A DNA stretch of 64,000 nucleotides from NCBI GenBank assembly GCA_005788175.1, contig SXYX01000014.1:1-64000 (forward strand), read 5' to 3'. Shown in pieces: positions 9,461 through 18,169 of the stretch. The DNA comes from Acidobacteriota bacterium. Lineage in GTDB: Bacteria > Acidobacteriota > Holophagae > Holophagales > Holophagaceae. The stretch's first letter is position 1, and each line of letters begins with the position of its first letter. The notes under the pieces were generated by a model. That model saw nothing but the letters and a program-made list of their open reading frames with translations, had not been told where the DNA came from and made no database searches. A program made the translations under genes and the position numbers.

Positions 9461-11068
9461 ATGGTTTCGCTACCCAAAGTCATTCATCGTCGGTCTTTCT
9501 TGGTCGGAAGTCTATTCGCAACTACGGGGCACCTATGGGCTCAATCGAAGATCTCCAGACCAACTTTTCCCATAGAAGAAGCATCTATCGAATCACTTCA
9601 AAAAGCTATGGCACAAGGAAGTATTACCTCGGTTGAATTGGTTAGGCAATATATTCAACGTATCCAAACACTTGATCGATCCGGTCCAACCCTTCGTAGC
9701 GTTTTAGAAGTCAATCCAGATGCTTTAGATATTGCTAGAAGCCTCGACATTGAGCGAAAAACAACAGGTCCTCGGAGCCCTTTGCATGGTATTCCCATTC
9801 TCATCAAAGACAATATTGATACGGCCGATAAAATGAAAACGACAGCGGGATCCTTAGCTCTCATGAATGCACCAAGACCTAAAGAAGATGCGCCTCTAAT
9901 AACTGCGCTTCGCAATGCGGGAGCCGTAATTTTAGGAAAAACTAATTTGAGTGAATGGGCTAATTTTCGATCGACAAGAAGTTCGAGTGGTTGGAGTGGT
10001 CGGGGTCTCCAGACCAAAAATCCTTATGCCTTAGATCGAAATCCAAGTGGGAGTAGTTCTGGAACGGGGTCTTCCATTAGCGCGAATTTTGCGACAGTCG
10101 GCATTGGGACTGAAACGGACGGGTCTATTGTGAGTCCAGCTAATGCCAATGGACTTGTTGGTTTCAAGCCCACTGTGGGCCTTGTCAGTCGCCGGGGAAT
10201 TATCCCAATTTCACATACCCAAGATACGGCAGGTCCGATGGCACGAAGTGTTCGAGATGCTGCCTTGGTCCTCTCGGCTATTGCCGGTGTTGATCCGAAG
10301 GATTCAGTGACACTCATGGCTAAGGGGAAAATGAAGAAAGATTATACCGAAGGCTTTGAGACTACTTCACTGAAAGGCGTTCGCTTAGGTCTTTTAAAAA
10401 CGTACGTGAGTCGCCATCCTGAAGTTGAAAAGGTCACGCTAAAAGTTCTGGATCGTCTGATTGCAGCTGGGGCCATTCTTGTGGATGTGGAGTTACCCAA
10501 TCGATCTACTTTTGGAGAAGCGGAGCGAGAAGTCCTCTCCTATGAGTTCAAAGCCGGTCTCAATGCCTATCTTGCAGAACGTGGTGGAGACATCAAGACC
10601 TTGAAAGATCTCATAGATTTTAATGAAGCCCATAAAGATACCGAGATGCCATTTTTTGGACAGGAAATTTTCCTGGCTGCTCAGGCTCGAGGTGATTTGA
10701 AAGAGGAACCTTATCTTCAGGCGCTGTCGATTTGTGCCCAAGGGGCTCGAAAAGACGGGATTGATGCCTATCTAGAGAAATATAAGGTCGAAGCCCTTAT
10801 TTCTCCGACATCGACCCCTGCTTGGCTGACCGATCACATCAATGTGACGGGTGGTGGTGGTTTTAGTTGCTCTTCACTCCCTGCGGTTGCAGGTTATCCC
10901 CATTTGACAATCCCCATGGGTGCTATTCATGGTCTTCCTGTGGGCATGTCGCTCATCGGTAATGCCTGGTCGGATCACCGTATATTGCAGCTAGGCTATG
11001 TGTTTGAAAAAATCACGCAGGCCCGCTTCGCTCCGCGCTTCTTAATTTCTGCCGAGGTACCCAGCTAA
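9461..11068 (+). CDS. Amidase-signature hydrolase with Tat-type signal
   Basis: Amidase-signature (AS) family serine hydrolase, 535 aa. The Ser-cisSer-Lys triad is visible: Lys116 in PILIKDNID, Ser199 or Ser200 in the SGSSSG loop, and the nucleophile Ser222 in ETDGSIVSPA. The N-terminus HRRSFLVGS followed by a hydrophobic run and WAQS looks like a twin-arginine signal, so it is probably exported folded. A glutamyl-tRNA amidotransferase GatA is unlikely because of the signal and lack of gatB/C. The substrate is unknown; peptide amidase is one option. A TAAGGAG ribosome site supports the start. It ends in a 4-bp tail-to-tail overlap with purQ. Confidence 0.88.
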   Translation: MVSLPKVIHRRSFLVGSLFATTGHLWAQSKISRPTFPIEEASIESLQKAMAQGSITSVELVRQYIQRIQTLDRSGPTLRSVLEVNPDALDIARSLDIERKTTGPRSPLHGIPILIKDNIDTADKMKTTAGSLALMNAPRPKEDAPLITALRNAGAVILGKTNLSEWANFRSTRSSSGWSGRGLQTKNPYALDRNPSGSSSGTGSSISANFATVGIGTETDGSIVSPANANGLVGFKPTVGLVSRRGIIPISHTQDTAGPMARSVRDAALVLSAIAGVDPKDSVTLMAKGKMKKDYTEGFETTSLKGVRLGLLKTYVSRHPEVEKVTLKVLDRLIAAGAILVDVELPNRSTFGEAEREVLSYEFKAGLNAYLAERGGDIKTLKDLIDFNEAHKDTEMPFFGQEIFLAAQARGDLKEEPYLQALSICAQGARKDGIDAYLEKYKVEALISPTSTPAWLTDHINVTGGGGFSCSSLPAVAGYPHLTIPMGAIHGLPVGMSLIGNAWSDHRILQLGYVFEKITQARFAPRFLISAEVPS

Positions 11069-11766
11069 GAAACCAAGCGACGACTGTGTTCTAAGGATTG
11101 AAAGATACCCAGCCCATCCACCATTCCTAGACTTGCTTCGCAAGCTCGCTCAGGGTGAGGCATGAGTCCGAGCACATTCCCAGATTGATTCACGATACCG
11201 GCAATTTGTTCGAGAGATCCATTAGTAGCCGAAGTATCATTGATCTCTCCGGATGGATGGGCGTATTTCAAAATAATCTGACGGTTTGCCTTTAACGAAG
11301 CCAACGTATCCTCATCACAGGTATAGTTACCTTCGCCATGAGCTATGGGCATCTCAAGCAATTGACCCTGATTTAAAGAGGCCGTAAAGGGTGTGTCGTT
11401 ACGCTCGACGCGGAGATGAACACGCTGATGTAAAAATTGAAGCCCACGATTCCGCAGGAGAGCCCCGGGAAGAAGTGCAGCCTCACAAAGGATTTGAAAT
11501 CCGTTGCAGATTCCCAAGACCAATCCACCCTCACTCGCATGGCGATGAACAGCCTTCATGATAGGAGCGAGAGATGCAATAGCCCCACATCTCAAGTAAT
11601 CTCCATAGCTGAAGCCACCGGGGACAATGACTAAATCAGTGTTTACCGGAAGCTCGCTATCTTGATGCCACACGGAAATCGTCTTCCATCCCATTAATCT
11701 TTGGCTGACATGAAGTGCATCATGATCACAATTTGATCCTGGAAAAATAAGGATAGAAACCTTCAA
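11065..11766 (-). CDS. purQ: Phosphoribosylformylglycinamidine synthase subunit I (glutaminase)
   Basis: Class I glutamine amidotransferase that supplies ammonia to PurL. I start at the TTG at 11766 (233 aa), which overlaps the purS stop (TTGA) and restores the usual N-terminus VSILIFPGSNCD; longer versions carry unrelated residues. The nucleophile Cys87 is in LGICNGFQ, and the His-Glu pair is in LMPHPERACEA. It is coupled to purS upstream and meets the amidase gene tail to tail. Confidence 0.96.
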   Translation of the reverse strand: MKVSILIFPGSNCDHDALHVSQRLMGWKTISVWHQDSELPVNTDLVIVPGGFSYGDYLRCGAIASLAPIMKAVHRHASEGGLVLGICNGFQILCEAALLPGALLRNRGLQFLHQRVHLRVERNDTPFTASLNQGQLLEMPIAHGEGNYTCDEDTLASLKANRQIILKYAHPSGEINDTSATNGSLEQIAGIVNQSGNVLGLMPHPERACEASLGMVDGLGIFQSLEHSRRLVS

Positions 11767-12002
11767 GGGAGGACCTCGATCACAGCTTTTTCCATAATGG
11801 GATTGACCAGAAGCGCTTCGCACATTTTCTGCGCCTCATCTCGCGCTTGTTCGGTAGTAGAAGCCTCTACCTCAAATTCGATTGCGCGACCAATGCGAAC
11901 ATGGTGTGCTTTGAATCCCAGAGATTGGAGGCCTTGTTCAACCGCTTTTCCTTGGGGGTCTAAAATGGCGGGCTTGAGTTGAACTGTGACCTTGATTTTC
12001 AT
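11763..12002 (-). CDS. purS: Phosphoribosylformylglycinamidine synthase subunit PurS
   Basis: Small 79-aa bridging subunit of the PurLQS complex, needed for ammonia channelling between PurQ and PurL. Typical opening KVTVQLKPAILDPQGKAVEQGL and the ILVNPIMEKAVIEVLP-like C-terminus are recognisable. A GGATCC-type purine-rich site precedes the ATG. Its stop overlaps the purQ start. It is the first gene of the purSQ pair. Confidence 0.95.
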   Translation of the reverse strand: MKIKVTVQLKPAILDPQGKAVEQGLQSLGFKAHHVRIGRAIEFEVEASTTEQARDEAQKMCEALLVNPIMEKAVIEVLP

Positions 12003-12068
12003 GGAGGATCCCCGCTAACTATTTTTACACGACACATAAATTATGCCAATTAATTGAGCAACTACTAA

Positions 12069-12100
12069 ACCAAAAAGACCCCCGAAGGGGTCTTTTTGGT
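12069..12100 (-). terminator. Rho-independent terminator after the porin gene
   Basis: Perfect 14-bp stem, ACCAAAAAGACCCC (12069-12082) with GGGGTCTTTTTGGT (12087-12100), tetraloop CGAA. The run of A/T in both arms makes it usable in both directions. It ends the minus-strand porin transcript and insulates purSQ downstream. Confidence 0.9.
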
Positions 12101-12119
12101 AATGCAGGGAAAACCTTGG

Positions 12120-13325
12120 TTAGAAAGAAACCTGAAGGGCAGCGATGACTGAGTCACCGCCTTGGTTACCGACTTGGCCAGCGCGAGGAGACAAGAAATT
12201 ATTAGATCGCTTGATGTAATTCAACTTAATATTTGCCTTGGTAGTGGCCTCGGGGAGGAATGAATAGGTATATCCTATAGTGACTTCTTTGTAGTTAGGT
12301 GAGAAGTTGCCTCCAGCTGTAGGTGTGTAGGGATTGGTAGTGCCATAAAACTTATTGTCAGAGTTGTAGTTCATTTGGTCATAACGAAGAACAAAACTAT
12401 GACCGCCATCGATGGTGTACATAATGGTACCTACAACACCGGTGAATTTTTGATCCAAGTGGTCACGTTTAGCGGCAGAGGCATTAGAACCATAACCTTG
12501 GAAGCGACGTCCTAAATCCCCCGTCATATATTCCAATTCGATACGGTAAACCGAATCCATGAATTGGTAGTAGGCACCCATGCTGCTTGTTTTGTCACGA
12601 TTTTCAAAGATAGCTGCAGCGGTAGGTCCTGAAGTACCGAATGCTAGAGGTGTAGTAGTGGCGGTGAAGGAATCCTTGACATCCGTTGACCCATTCAATC
12701 CATAAAAGCCGAATTTATTGAATTTGTCGGCATTGACTTCAAGACGAGCAACGAAATCTTTTTGTGAGTTTGTATCAACTAGTTTTCCTTGTCCGTTGAA
12801 TACACCTGCAACAAAGCGACCAGTTACGCCACTTTCCATTGTGAAAGGTTTAATGAAAACAAAACCTCGATCACGGTTATCTCCGAAGACACGAGCAAGT
12901 TGTGATCGTTCAGCGAGAGGAAGCGCACTAGAAGAGACTAAACCTTCGAAAGATTGATAGTTCTTCATCTGACCAGCTCGTAGATCTAAACCAGAGCCAA
13001 GAAAATTCTTGTAAGTTAAAGTGAGATCTTGAATAATCGCACCGCTAGATATAACGGGATCAATCATGTATTCCCATTCTAAATCGTCGGTAATCTTTCC
13101 GGTCATCTTAAATTCAGCACGGCGAAGTGCGGTCGTATTCTCTGCAAATTCAGATCGCAGGTTGTAGTACTTTTTTCCAAAGGTAGAATTCCATCGGAGA
13201 TTGTTATCCACCATTTGGGTTTGCCATACTTGTATCAACCCACTCATTTTAGGTTGGGCTAATAGGGGGAAGGTTCCGGCTAAGGAAAGAGCGACAAGAG
13301 CGACTCGTGATATTGTGGGTTTCAT
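12120..13325 (-). CDS. Outer-membrane porin, OprP/OprO-like
   Basis: 401 aa with a signal peptide (about residues 1-23, ending in PLLAQ) and a body of alternating amphipathic strands ending in ...DSVIAALQVSF, with the terminal Phe expected by the BAM machinery. The length and the segments ALRRAEFKMTGKITDDLEWEYMIDP and GLDLRAGQMKNYQSFEGL fit the phosphate-selective porin O/P family. No phosphate genes are nearby, so the ion preference cannot be inferred. TAGGAGAT gives a good ribosome site. It has its own terminator and lies downstream of, and in the same direction as, an iron-binding protein gene. Confidence 0.85.
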   Translation of the reverse strand: MKPTISRVALVALSLAGTFPLLAQPKMSGLIQVWQTQMVDNNLRWNSTFGKKYYNLRSEFAENTTALRRAEFKMTGKITDDLEWEYMIDPVISSGAIIQDLTLTYKNFLGSGLDLRAGQMKNYQSFEGLVSSSALPLAERSQLARVFGDNRDRGFVFIKPFTMESGVTGRFVAGVFNGQGKLVDTNSQKDFVARLEVNADKFNKFGFYGLNGSTDVKDSFTATTTPLAFGTSGPTAAAIFENRDKTSSMGAYYQFMDSVYRIELEYMTGDLGRRFQGYGSNASAAKRDHLDQKFTGVVGTIMYTIDGGHSFVLRYDQMNYNSDNKFYGTTNPYTPTAGGNFSPNYKEVTIGYTYSFLPEATTKANIKLNYIKRSNNFLSPRAGQVGNQGGDSVIAALQVSF

Positions 13326-13455
13326 TTAAATCTCCTAAAGTCCAAGGGGACATGAAGAAAGTTTCAACTCATGATGTAAAAAAGGTGTGTCCAGATAGTA
13401 TTCTTTTTGTATCTTGTACAATATTTCATCTTTTAGGGGGTTATTCCATCTGAAG

Positions 13456-14514
13456 TTATTTATATCCGACCTTATCTAGGATTCGCTGTGCAGCCATTTG
13501 GTTACGACCAATAGCCGCCACTGAGATCTTCTCGACTTGATGAGGTCCTAAAGCTTCCAAAGCGGGGTTATTTACCTTCACTGAGGTAACTACAGGCCAT
13601 TCATTATTCCCATCGGCGAGATAAATCTGTGCAGCATCGCTGGCTAGATACTCTAAAAACTGGACTGCTGCTTTTGGGTTTGGCGCATTTTTAGCTACCC
13701 CACCCCCAGAAATATTCATATGCACACCCCCGGAATTCTGATTAGGCCAAACATGGCCAATCTTCCTAACAACTTCGATATCTTCAGGTTTGCCAGAACG
13801 CATCAGACGCGCAAGATAATAAGAGTTTGTGATTGCAACGCTGCACTCTCCAGATGCAACCGCTCTGATTTGATCAGTATCGCCTCCTTTGGGATCGCGA
13901 GCCATATTGAGAACCATGCCCCTAGCCCACTGCTCGGTGGCTTCTAGTCCCACCCGCTCAATCAAGGCGCCTACCAATGACAACATATAGGGATGTGACC
14001 CTGAGCGTGTACAAACCTTCCCCTTATTGACTAGATCAGCAAGCTTTTCATAGGTATTAATATTTTTAGGATCAATCATTGCTTTGTTGTAAACCATAAT
14101 ACGAGCCCGCGTGGAAAAGCCATACCATGCTATTCCGTCTACATCAGCATCAGCTCGAAAGTTTGCTTGAATACGTTCGTTCAAATATTTTGATTGAATA
14201 GACTTAAAGTAATTATTAGTTTGCGCACGCCAAAGTCGTGCAGCATCGACTAATAGAATTACATCAGCAGGGCTTCTTGAACCCTCGCTATTTAATCGTT
14301 CCAGTAAAGCATTGTCATCGGCTTCAATGCGATTAATTTTAATTCCAGTTAGCTTGGTGAAGTTGGCATATAAAGCTTCATCTGTTTGGTAATGACGCGC
14401 TGAATATAGATTAAGTTCTTTATTCTGTTGGGCGGCATAACCTACATTTGATAAAGCAATGCATATAGACATTGCAAGGTTTACTATTTTTGTAATCCAA
14501 GAGCTAAAGGTCAT
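13456..14514 (-). CDS. Periplasmic ferric-iron binding protein (FutA/FbpA-like)
   Basis: Class II periplasmic binding protein for Fe3+. I begin at the ATG at 14514 (352 aa), which yields a clean signal peptide MTFSSWITKI..GYAAQ. The mature protein opens with ELNLYSARHYQTD, where FutA-type proteins carry an iron ligand. The paired tyrosines in ITNSYYLARL match the YY iron-binding motif. The segment LVDAARLWRAQ is typical of the family. The usual permease and ATPase genes are absent here, so it is an orphan in this window. It is transcribed away from a FAD oxidoreductase gene and toward the porin. Confidence 0.88.
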   Translation of the reverse strand: MTFSSWITKIVNLAMSICIALSNVGYAAQQNKELNLYSARHYQTDEALYANFTKLTGIKINRIEADDNALLERLNSEGSRSPADVILLVDAARLWRAQTNNYFKSIQSKYLNERIQANFRADADVDGIAWYGFSTRARIMVYNKAMIDPKNINTYEKLADLVNKGKVCTRSGSHPYMLSLVGALIERVGLEATEQWARGMVLNMARDPKGGDTDQIRAVASGECSVAITNSYYLARLMRSGKPEDIEVVRKIGHVWPNQNSGGVHMNISGGGVAKNAPNPKAAVQFLEYLASDAAQIYLADGNNEWPVVTSVKVNNPALEALGPHQVEKISVAAIGRNQMAAQRILDKVGYK

Positions 14515-14729
14515 AAATTCCCAATTAATACAACATTTATTATTATTAATGATACTGAGTCTAAATATCAATATATTTTTTATGTTTGTTCTCTGGCAAT
14601 TTTTAATCCTTGGCCTTAGAAGGAGCCAAATATCGAAGAAAGGCCCGTAAACATTGGCCTCGCTAGTATATTGTTGGAAAAGTTGCCATGATTAAGGATT
14701 GGTGTCACTAAACCTACCAGAAGGAACTT

Positions 14730-15785
14730 ATGATCGAGCGCGAATACGTTATTATCGGGGGCGGTATTGCTGGCCTTTCCACGGCGATTGCCTTAGCCAA
14801 AGAAGGCAAAAGAAGTATTGCACTGATAGATCGAGAACTTAGTTCCTCATATCATGCCTCGGGAAAAAATGCCGGGATTGTCCGAACTCTGACGGGAGAT
14901 CTAGATTTGACTACTTTAACAAAAGAGGGTCGAACCATGCTCGTACAAGCTGGGTTAATGAAACACACTGGAGGCCATCTACTCGCTGATAAGCGGGAAC
15001 TTCTTTCGCCTTATCTCAAAGAAGCAAGAAAATTGGGCATTTCAGCATCCGTAGGTAAAGGATCTGGAATCATGGGTCTTAAATCAGAAGAACATCTCAA
15101 GATCGATGATGATGGGACATTAGATATTCCTGCGGTTTTAAAATACTGCTCCGAAAGTTTAGAACGCTCAGGTATTGATCTTTTTTTTAATTCTCCTGTG
15201 ACTGCTATCACGCCGTCTGACAAGGGAATGATTGTCACCATTCCGAGCAATGAAATTCGTGCCAAAACACTGATTAACGCAGCAGGAGCCTGGGCTTCAA
15301 GGATCAGCGAAATGGCAGGAGGTACGGCCCTACCCTTCACCACACATCAGCGTCATCTCTCCTGGTCCGCCGCCCCCTATCCTTCAAAGGGCCCGTGGGC
15401 TTGGTGGTTAGATCAATCTTTATATCTGAGGGCGCTCGATGGCGGGGTTCTATTTTCTCCCTGTGATAATGCTCCCGCCGAAGCTCCAGCGTCGCATGTC
15501 TATCCTGTTGATACACAGGTCATTCAAGAGCTTTCAAATACTATTAAAACTGTCGCCCCAGTCTTTAAGGACACACCTCTTGGAAAAACATGGAGTGCCC
15601 TAAGAACATTTACGCCAGATAAGAAATTTGTCATTGGTTGGGATAAGGTAAATCCGAGACTCTTTTGGGTGGCCGGACTAGGTGGACATGGAATGACCGC
15701 TGGATTAGCAATCGGCGAATTAGCGAAAACCCTTATATTGAACCCTCAAAAACATGTACTGAATCCAGATCGTATCAAGATCTAA
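14730..15785 (+). CDS. FAD-dependent oxidoreductase of the DAO family
   Basis: 351 aa. The N-terminal Rossmann fold has GGGIAG at residues 10-15 and an acidic ribose-binding residue at the end of strand two (ALIDRE). The SYHASGKNAGIVR segment contacts flavin in glycine-oxidase and D-amino-acid-dehydrogenase relatives. The C-terminus FWVAGLGGHGMTAGLAIGELA is the second FAD-binding stretch. The substrate is probably an amino or hydroxy acid, but none can be named. Monocistronic, with an AGAAGGA ribosome site and a terminator directly after the stop. Confidence 0.85.
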   Translation: MIEREYVIIGGGIAGLSTAIALAKEGKRSIALIDRELSSSYHASGKNAGIVRTLTGDLDLTTLTKEGRTMLVQAGLMKHTGGHLLADKRELLSPYLKEARKLGISASVGKGSGIMGLKSEEHLKIDDDGTLDIPAVLKYCSESLERSGIDLFFNSPVTAITPSDKGMIVTIPSNEIRAKTLINAAGAWASRISEMAGGTALPFTTHQRHLSWSAAPYPSKGPWAWWLDQSLYLRALDGGVLFSPCDNAPAEAPASHVYPVDTQVIQELSNTIKTVAPVFKDTPLGKTWSALRTFTPDKKFVIGWDKVNPRLFWVAGLGGHGMTAGLAIGELAKTLILNPQKHVLNPDRIKI

Positions 15786-15786
15786 A

Positions 15787-15815
15787 TAAAAATCCCCCTA
15801 TAAGGGGGATTTTTA
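15787..15815. terminator. Bidirectional rho-independent terminator
   Basis: A 12-bp stem, TAAAAATCCCCC (15787-15798) with GGGGGATTTTTA (15804-15815), loop TATAA. It lies between the convergent FAD oxidoreductase and S46 peptidase genes. The flanking A and T tracts allow termination in both directions. Confidence 0.92.
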
Positions 15816-15842
15816 CGATGCATGACAGAACCAGGTCTGATT

Positions 15843-17966
15843 TTATTTTTTTTCTAGTTTCTTGAGAGGGCCTACTGGCATGGGTCGTGGGGTTTCTATT
15901 TCATCAAGACTTCCCAGAAGCTCCTTAGTTAGATTGCCAGCTCCATAAATCTTGTTAAGGGATTCGATGATGAATCGAGCATCGACAGATACGGCACGAT
16001 TAGCAGTGACATCGTAGATGTATCTTCCGGGTAGCGACTCGATATTGCCATCGAAAATTAAACCAACCAGTTCACCTTGGGTATTGATGACAGGAGAGCC
16101 CGAATTCCCCCCAATAATGTCCACGCTATGAACAAAATTAAGTGGGGTTTTCATATCGAGTTTACCGGCCGCCTCTTTCCATAAAGGTGGGAGCGCCCAA
16201 GCGCCGTTTTCGGCTTTATCACCCCATCCCCATGCACGATCATAGAGACCTGCAATAGTTGTGAAGGGTTGTATCTTGGTTCCATTGGCAGGATAGCTCT
16301 CTACAGGACCATAAGTTAACCGCAAAGTGAAGGTGGCATCAGGATAGATTTCTTTTCCATAAACAGCAAAACGCGCTTTTGCAATTAGGGTGTTCTGTTC
16401 ATTAATCACGGCACGAAGATCTTGATTTTTCTTCGAGATTAATCGGGTCATCGGTTCAAGGGCAAGAGCCATTTGTACCAAAAGATCTTTGGATGCTTTC
16501 ATTGCGGGAAGACCCCCATCCACAAGCGCTTTTCGATCCGCCGCATTATTAAGAGTCGTAGCGGCTAAAGTTGACTTAGCGACTTCTGAGGGTGTTCGAT
16601 TGCCCAGCGTGATTTTGATAAAAGGATGTTGATTACCTAGCGCTTCTTGGGCTTCTTCTAGTCCACGTGTAAAATTGACCAACTGAAGTTCAGCATCGTA
16701 GTTGGGATCTGGAGTGGCTAAACGGGTCTTGGTTGCCTTAAGATTAGCTTCTTTAAACATTTGCATACGATCATCATTAGGTTTATTTACTTCGGTTGTC
16801 ATCCGAACCATAGTGAGGGCTGCACCCAGAAGACTGCTGCCTCGGGCATCAACAAAATTAAGATCATTAGCCATGGAAGAAATTTGAGACTGCGCTTCCT
16901 TAATTTTTTTCCAGGCGCTTCTTGCATAGGCAAGCGATGGTGTGGTCATCACAGCAGACTTTAAAGCAGCTTCCTTGGCTTCTAAAGTTTTGACAGTTTC
17001 GGGATTTTGTAAAGTATCTTTGTAGCGAATACTTCGTTTTTGATCGTTCTCAATAGAAAAGAGAGTAGTAGAAACCTTACGAGCTGCCTCTTCAGAAGTC
17101 TTGGCGTAGGCGCGTAGGGCTTTCAGGCGGCCTTCGTAACTCTTAAGGGTGATTGGAAGAAAGACGTTTGAATCAGCTTTCATTTGATCGACTGTGATCA
17201 GGCGAGAGGTGCTGCCGGGATGCCCGGTAACAAAGGTCAGATCTCCATTTTTGAGATCCGTACGACTCCACTGAAGAAAATGTTCTGAGCGATAGGGTTT
17301 TCCATTTTCATAGACACGGAAAAAGGCAAAATCAGCATCGTGGCGAGGATAGGTAAAATTATCAGGATCGCCGCCAAAAAAAGCAATTTGTTCTTCAGGG
17401 GCAAAAACTAAACGGACATCGGTATGAACTTTATAGCCATAAATCCAAAATTCGCCACCTTGGTAAAGACGGACCACCTCGCAATTCAAACCTGATTTTT
17501 CACTCATGGATTTAGATAAGTCAGCTAAAGCCTCATCGCGTAATTTAGCTGCAGCCTTATCATCTTTTCCGACAACGACGCGGTTAATTTCTTCCGTGAC
17601 ATTTGTCATCATCATTAGCGTGCGGAGTTGATAACCTCTAACAGGAATTTCTTTTTCATAATTTTCAGCATAAAAGCCATTTTTAATATAATCAGCTCCG
17701 GGACCTGAGACTTGCTGTATAGCGCCTCTTCCCACATGATGATTAGTGAGTACTAGTCCATCCTTGGAGACAAAACTACCTGAGCCACCGGGAAAACGGA
17801 TGCTAGATAAACGCACATGATCTAACCAGGCTTGATTAGGCGCGAAGTTGTATTTGGCCTTCATTTTTGCCGAAGGAATATTGTCGAAAGTCCACATGCC
17901 CTCCTCGGCGCTCACACCTGATACCAGCAATAATGCAACTAACGAGCAACGCAAATTACGATACAT
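15843..17966 (-). CDS. S46-family dipeptidyl-peptidase (DPP7-like)
   Basis: Exported serine exopeptidase that removes dipeptides from oligopeptides. The ATG at 17966 has an AAGGAG site and gives 707 aa with a signal peptide ending in GVSA. The catalytic His is in TNHHVGRGAI (residues 74-83) and the nucleophile Ser622 in GGNSGSP. Eighteen residues after the nucleophile there is Gly640 (FDGN). From family knowledge, Gly at this position marks DPP7-type preference for hydrophobic P1 residues, whereas DPP11 has Arg. Downstream of, and in the same direction as, the TonB receptor gene, which suggests outer-membrane peptide acquisition. Confidence 0.93.
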   Translation of the reverse strand: MYRNLRCSLVALLLVSGVSAEEGMWTFDNIPSAKMKAKYNFAPNQAWLDHVRLSSIRFPGGSGSFVSKDGLVLTNHHVGRGAIQQVSGPGADYIKNGFYAENYEKEIPVRGYQLRTLMMMTNVTEEINRVVVGKDDKAAAKLRDEALADLSKSMSEKSGLNCEVVRLYQGGEFWIYGYKVHTDVRLVFAPEEQIAFFGGDPDNFTYPRHDADFAFFRVYENGKPYRSEHFLQWSRTDLKNGDLTFVTGHPGSTSRLITVDQMKADSNVFLPITLKSYEGRLKALRAYAKTSEEAARKVSTTLFSIENDQKRSIRYKDTLQNPETVKTLEAKEAALKSAVMTTPSLAYARSAWKKIKEAQSQISSMANDLNFVDARGSSLLGAALTMVRMTTEVNKPNDDRMQMFKEANLKATKTRLATPDPNYDAELQLVNFTRGLEEAQEALGNQHPFIKITLGNRTPSEVAKSTLAATTLNNAADRKALVDGGLPAMKASKDLLVQMALALEPMTRLISKKNQDLRAVINEQNTLIAKARFAVYGKEIYPDATFTLRLTYGPVESYPANGTKIQPFTTIAGLYDRAWGWGDKAENGAWALPPLWKEAAGKLDMKTPLNFVHSVDIIGGNSGSPVINTQGELVGLIFDGNIESLPGRYIYDVTANRAVSVDARFIIESLNKIYGAGNLTKELLGSLDEIETPRPMPVGPLKKLEKK

Positions 17967-18114
17967 AATAAACTCCTTATGAGTATCTTGAATTTTCACA
18001 TGAACTCGCTTTCTTCGATATGAAAGAAGGATGGCTAATTAAATCGATCCGCCCATCTGCCCGGGATTAAGGCCTAATAGAAATAGGGGATCAATACCTG
18101 AATGTCTCCTGATG

Positions 18115-18163
18115 TCAAGTCAGCCCCTTAAGGTCAACATGCAACGAAAAAGGGGCAACTTGA
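18115..18163. repeat. Interrupted inverted repeat between TonB receptor and S46 peptidase genes
   Basis: TCAAGT..CCCCTT (18115-18129) pairs with AAGGGG..ACTTGA (18150-18163), with an unequal CAG/CA internal bulge and a loop of about 20 bases. No T-run follows on either strand, so a plain intrinsic terminator is not supported. It lies seven bases past the receptor stop codon and could be a processing or attenuation structure. Confidence 0.45.
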
Positions 18164-18169
18164 TAATCT

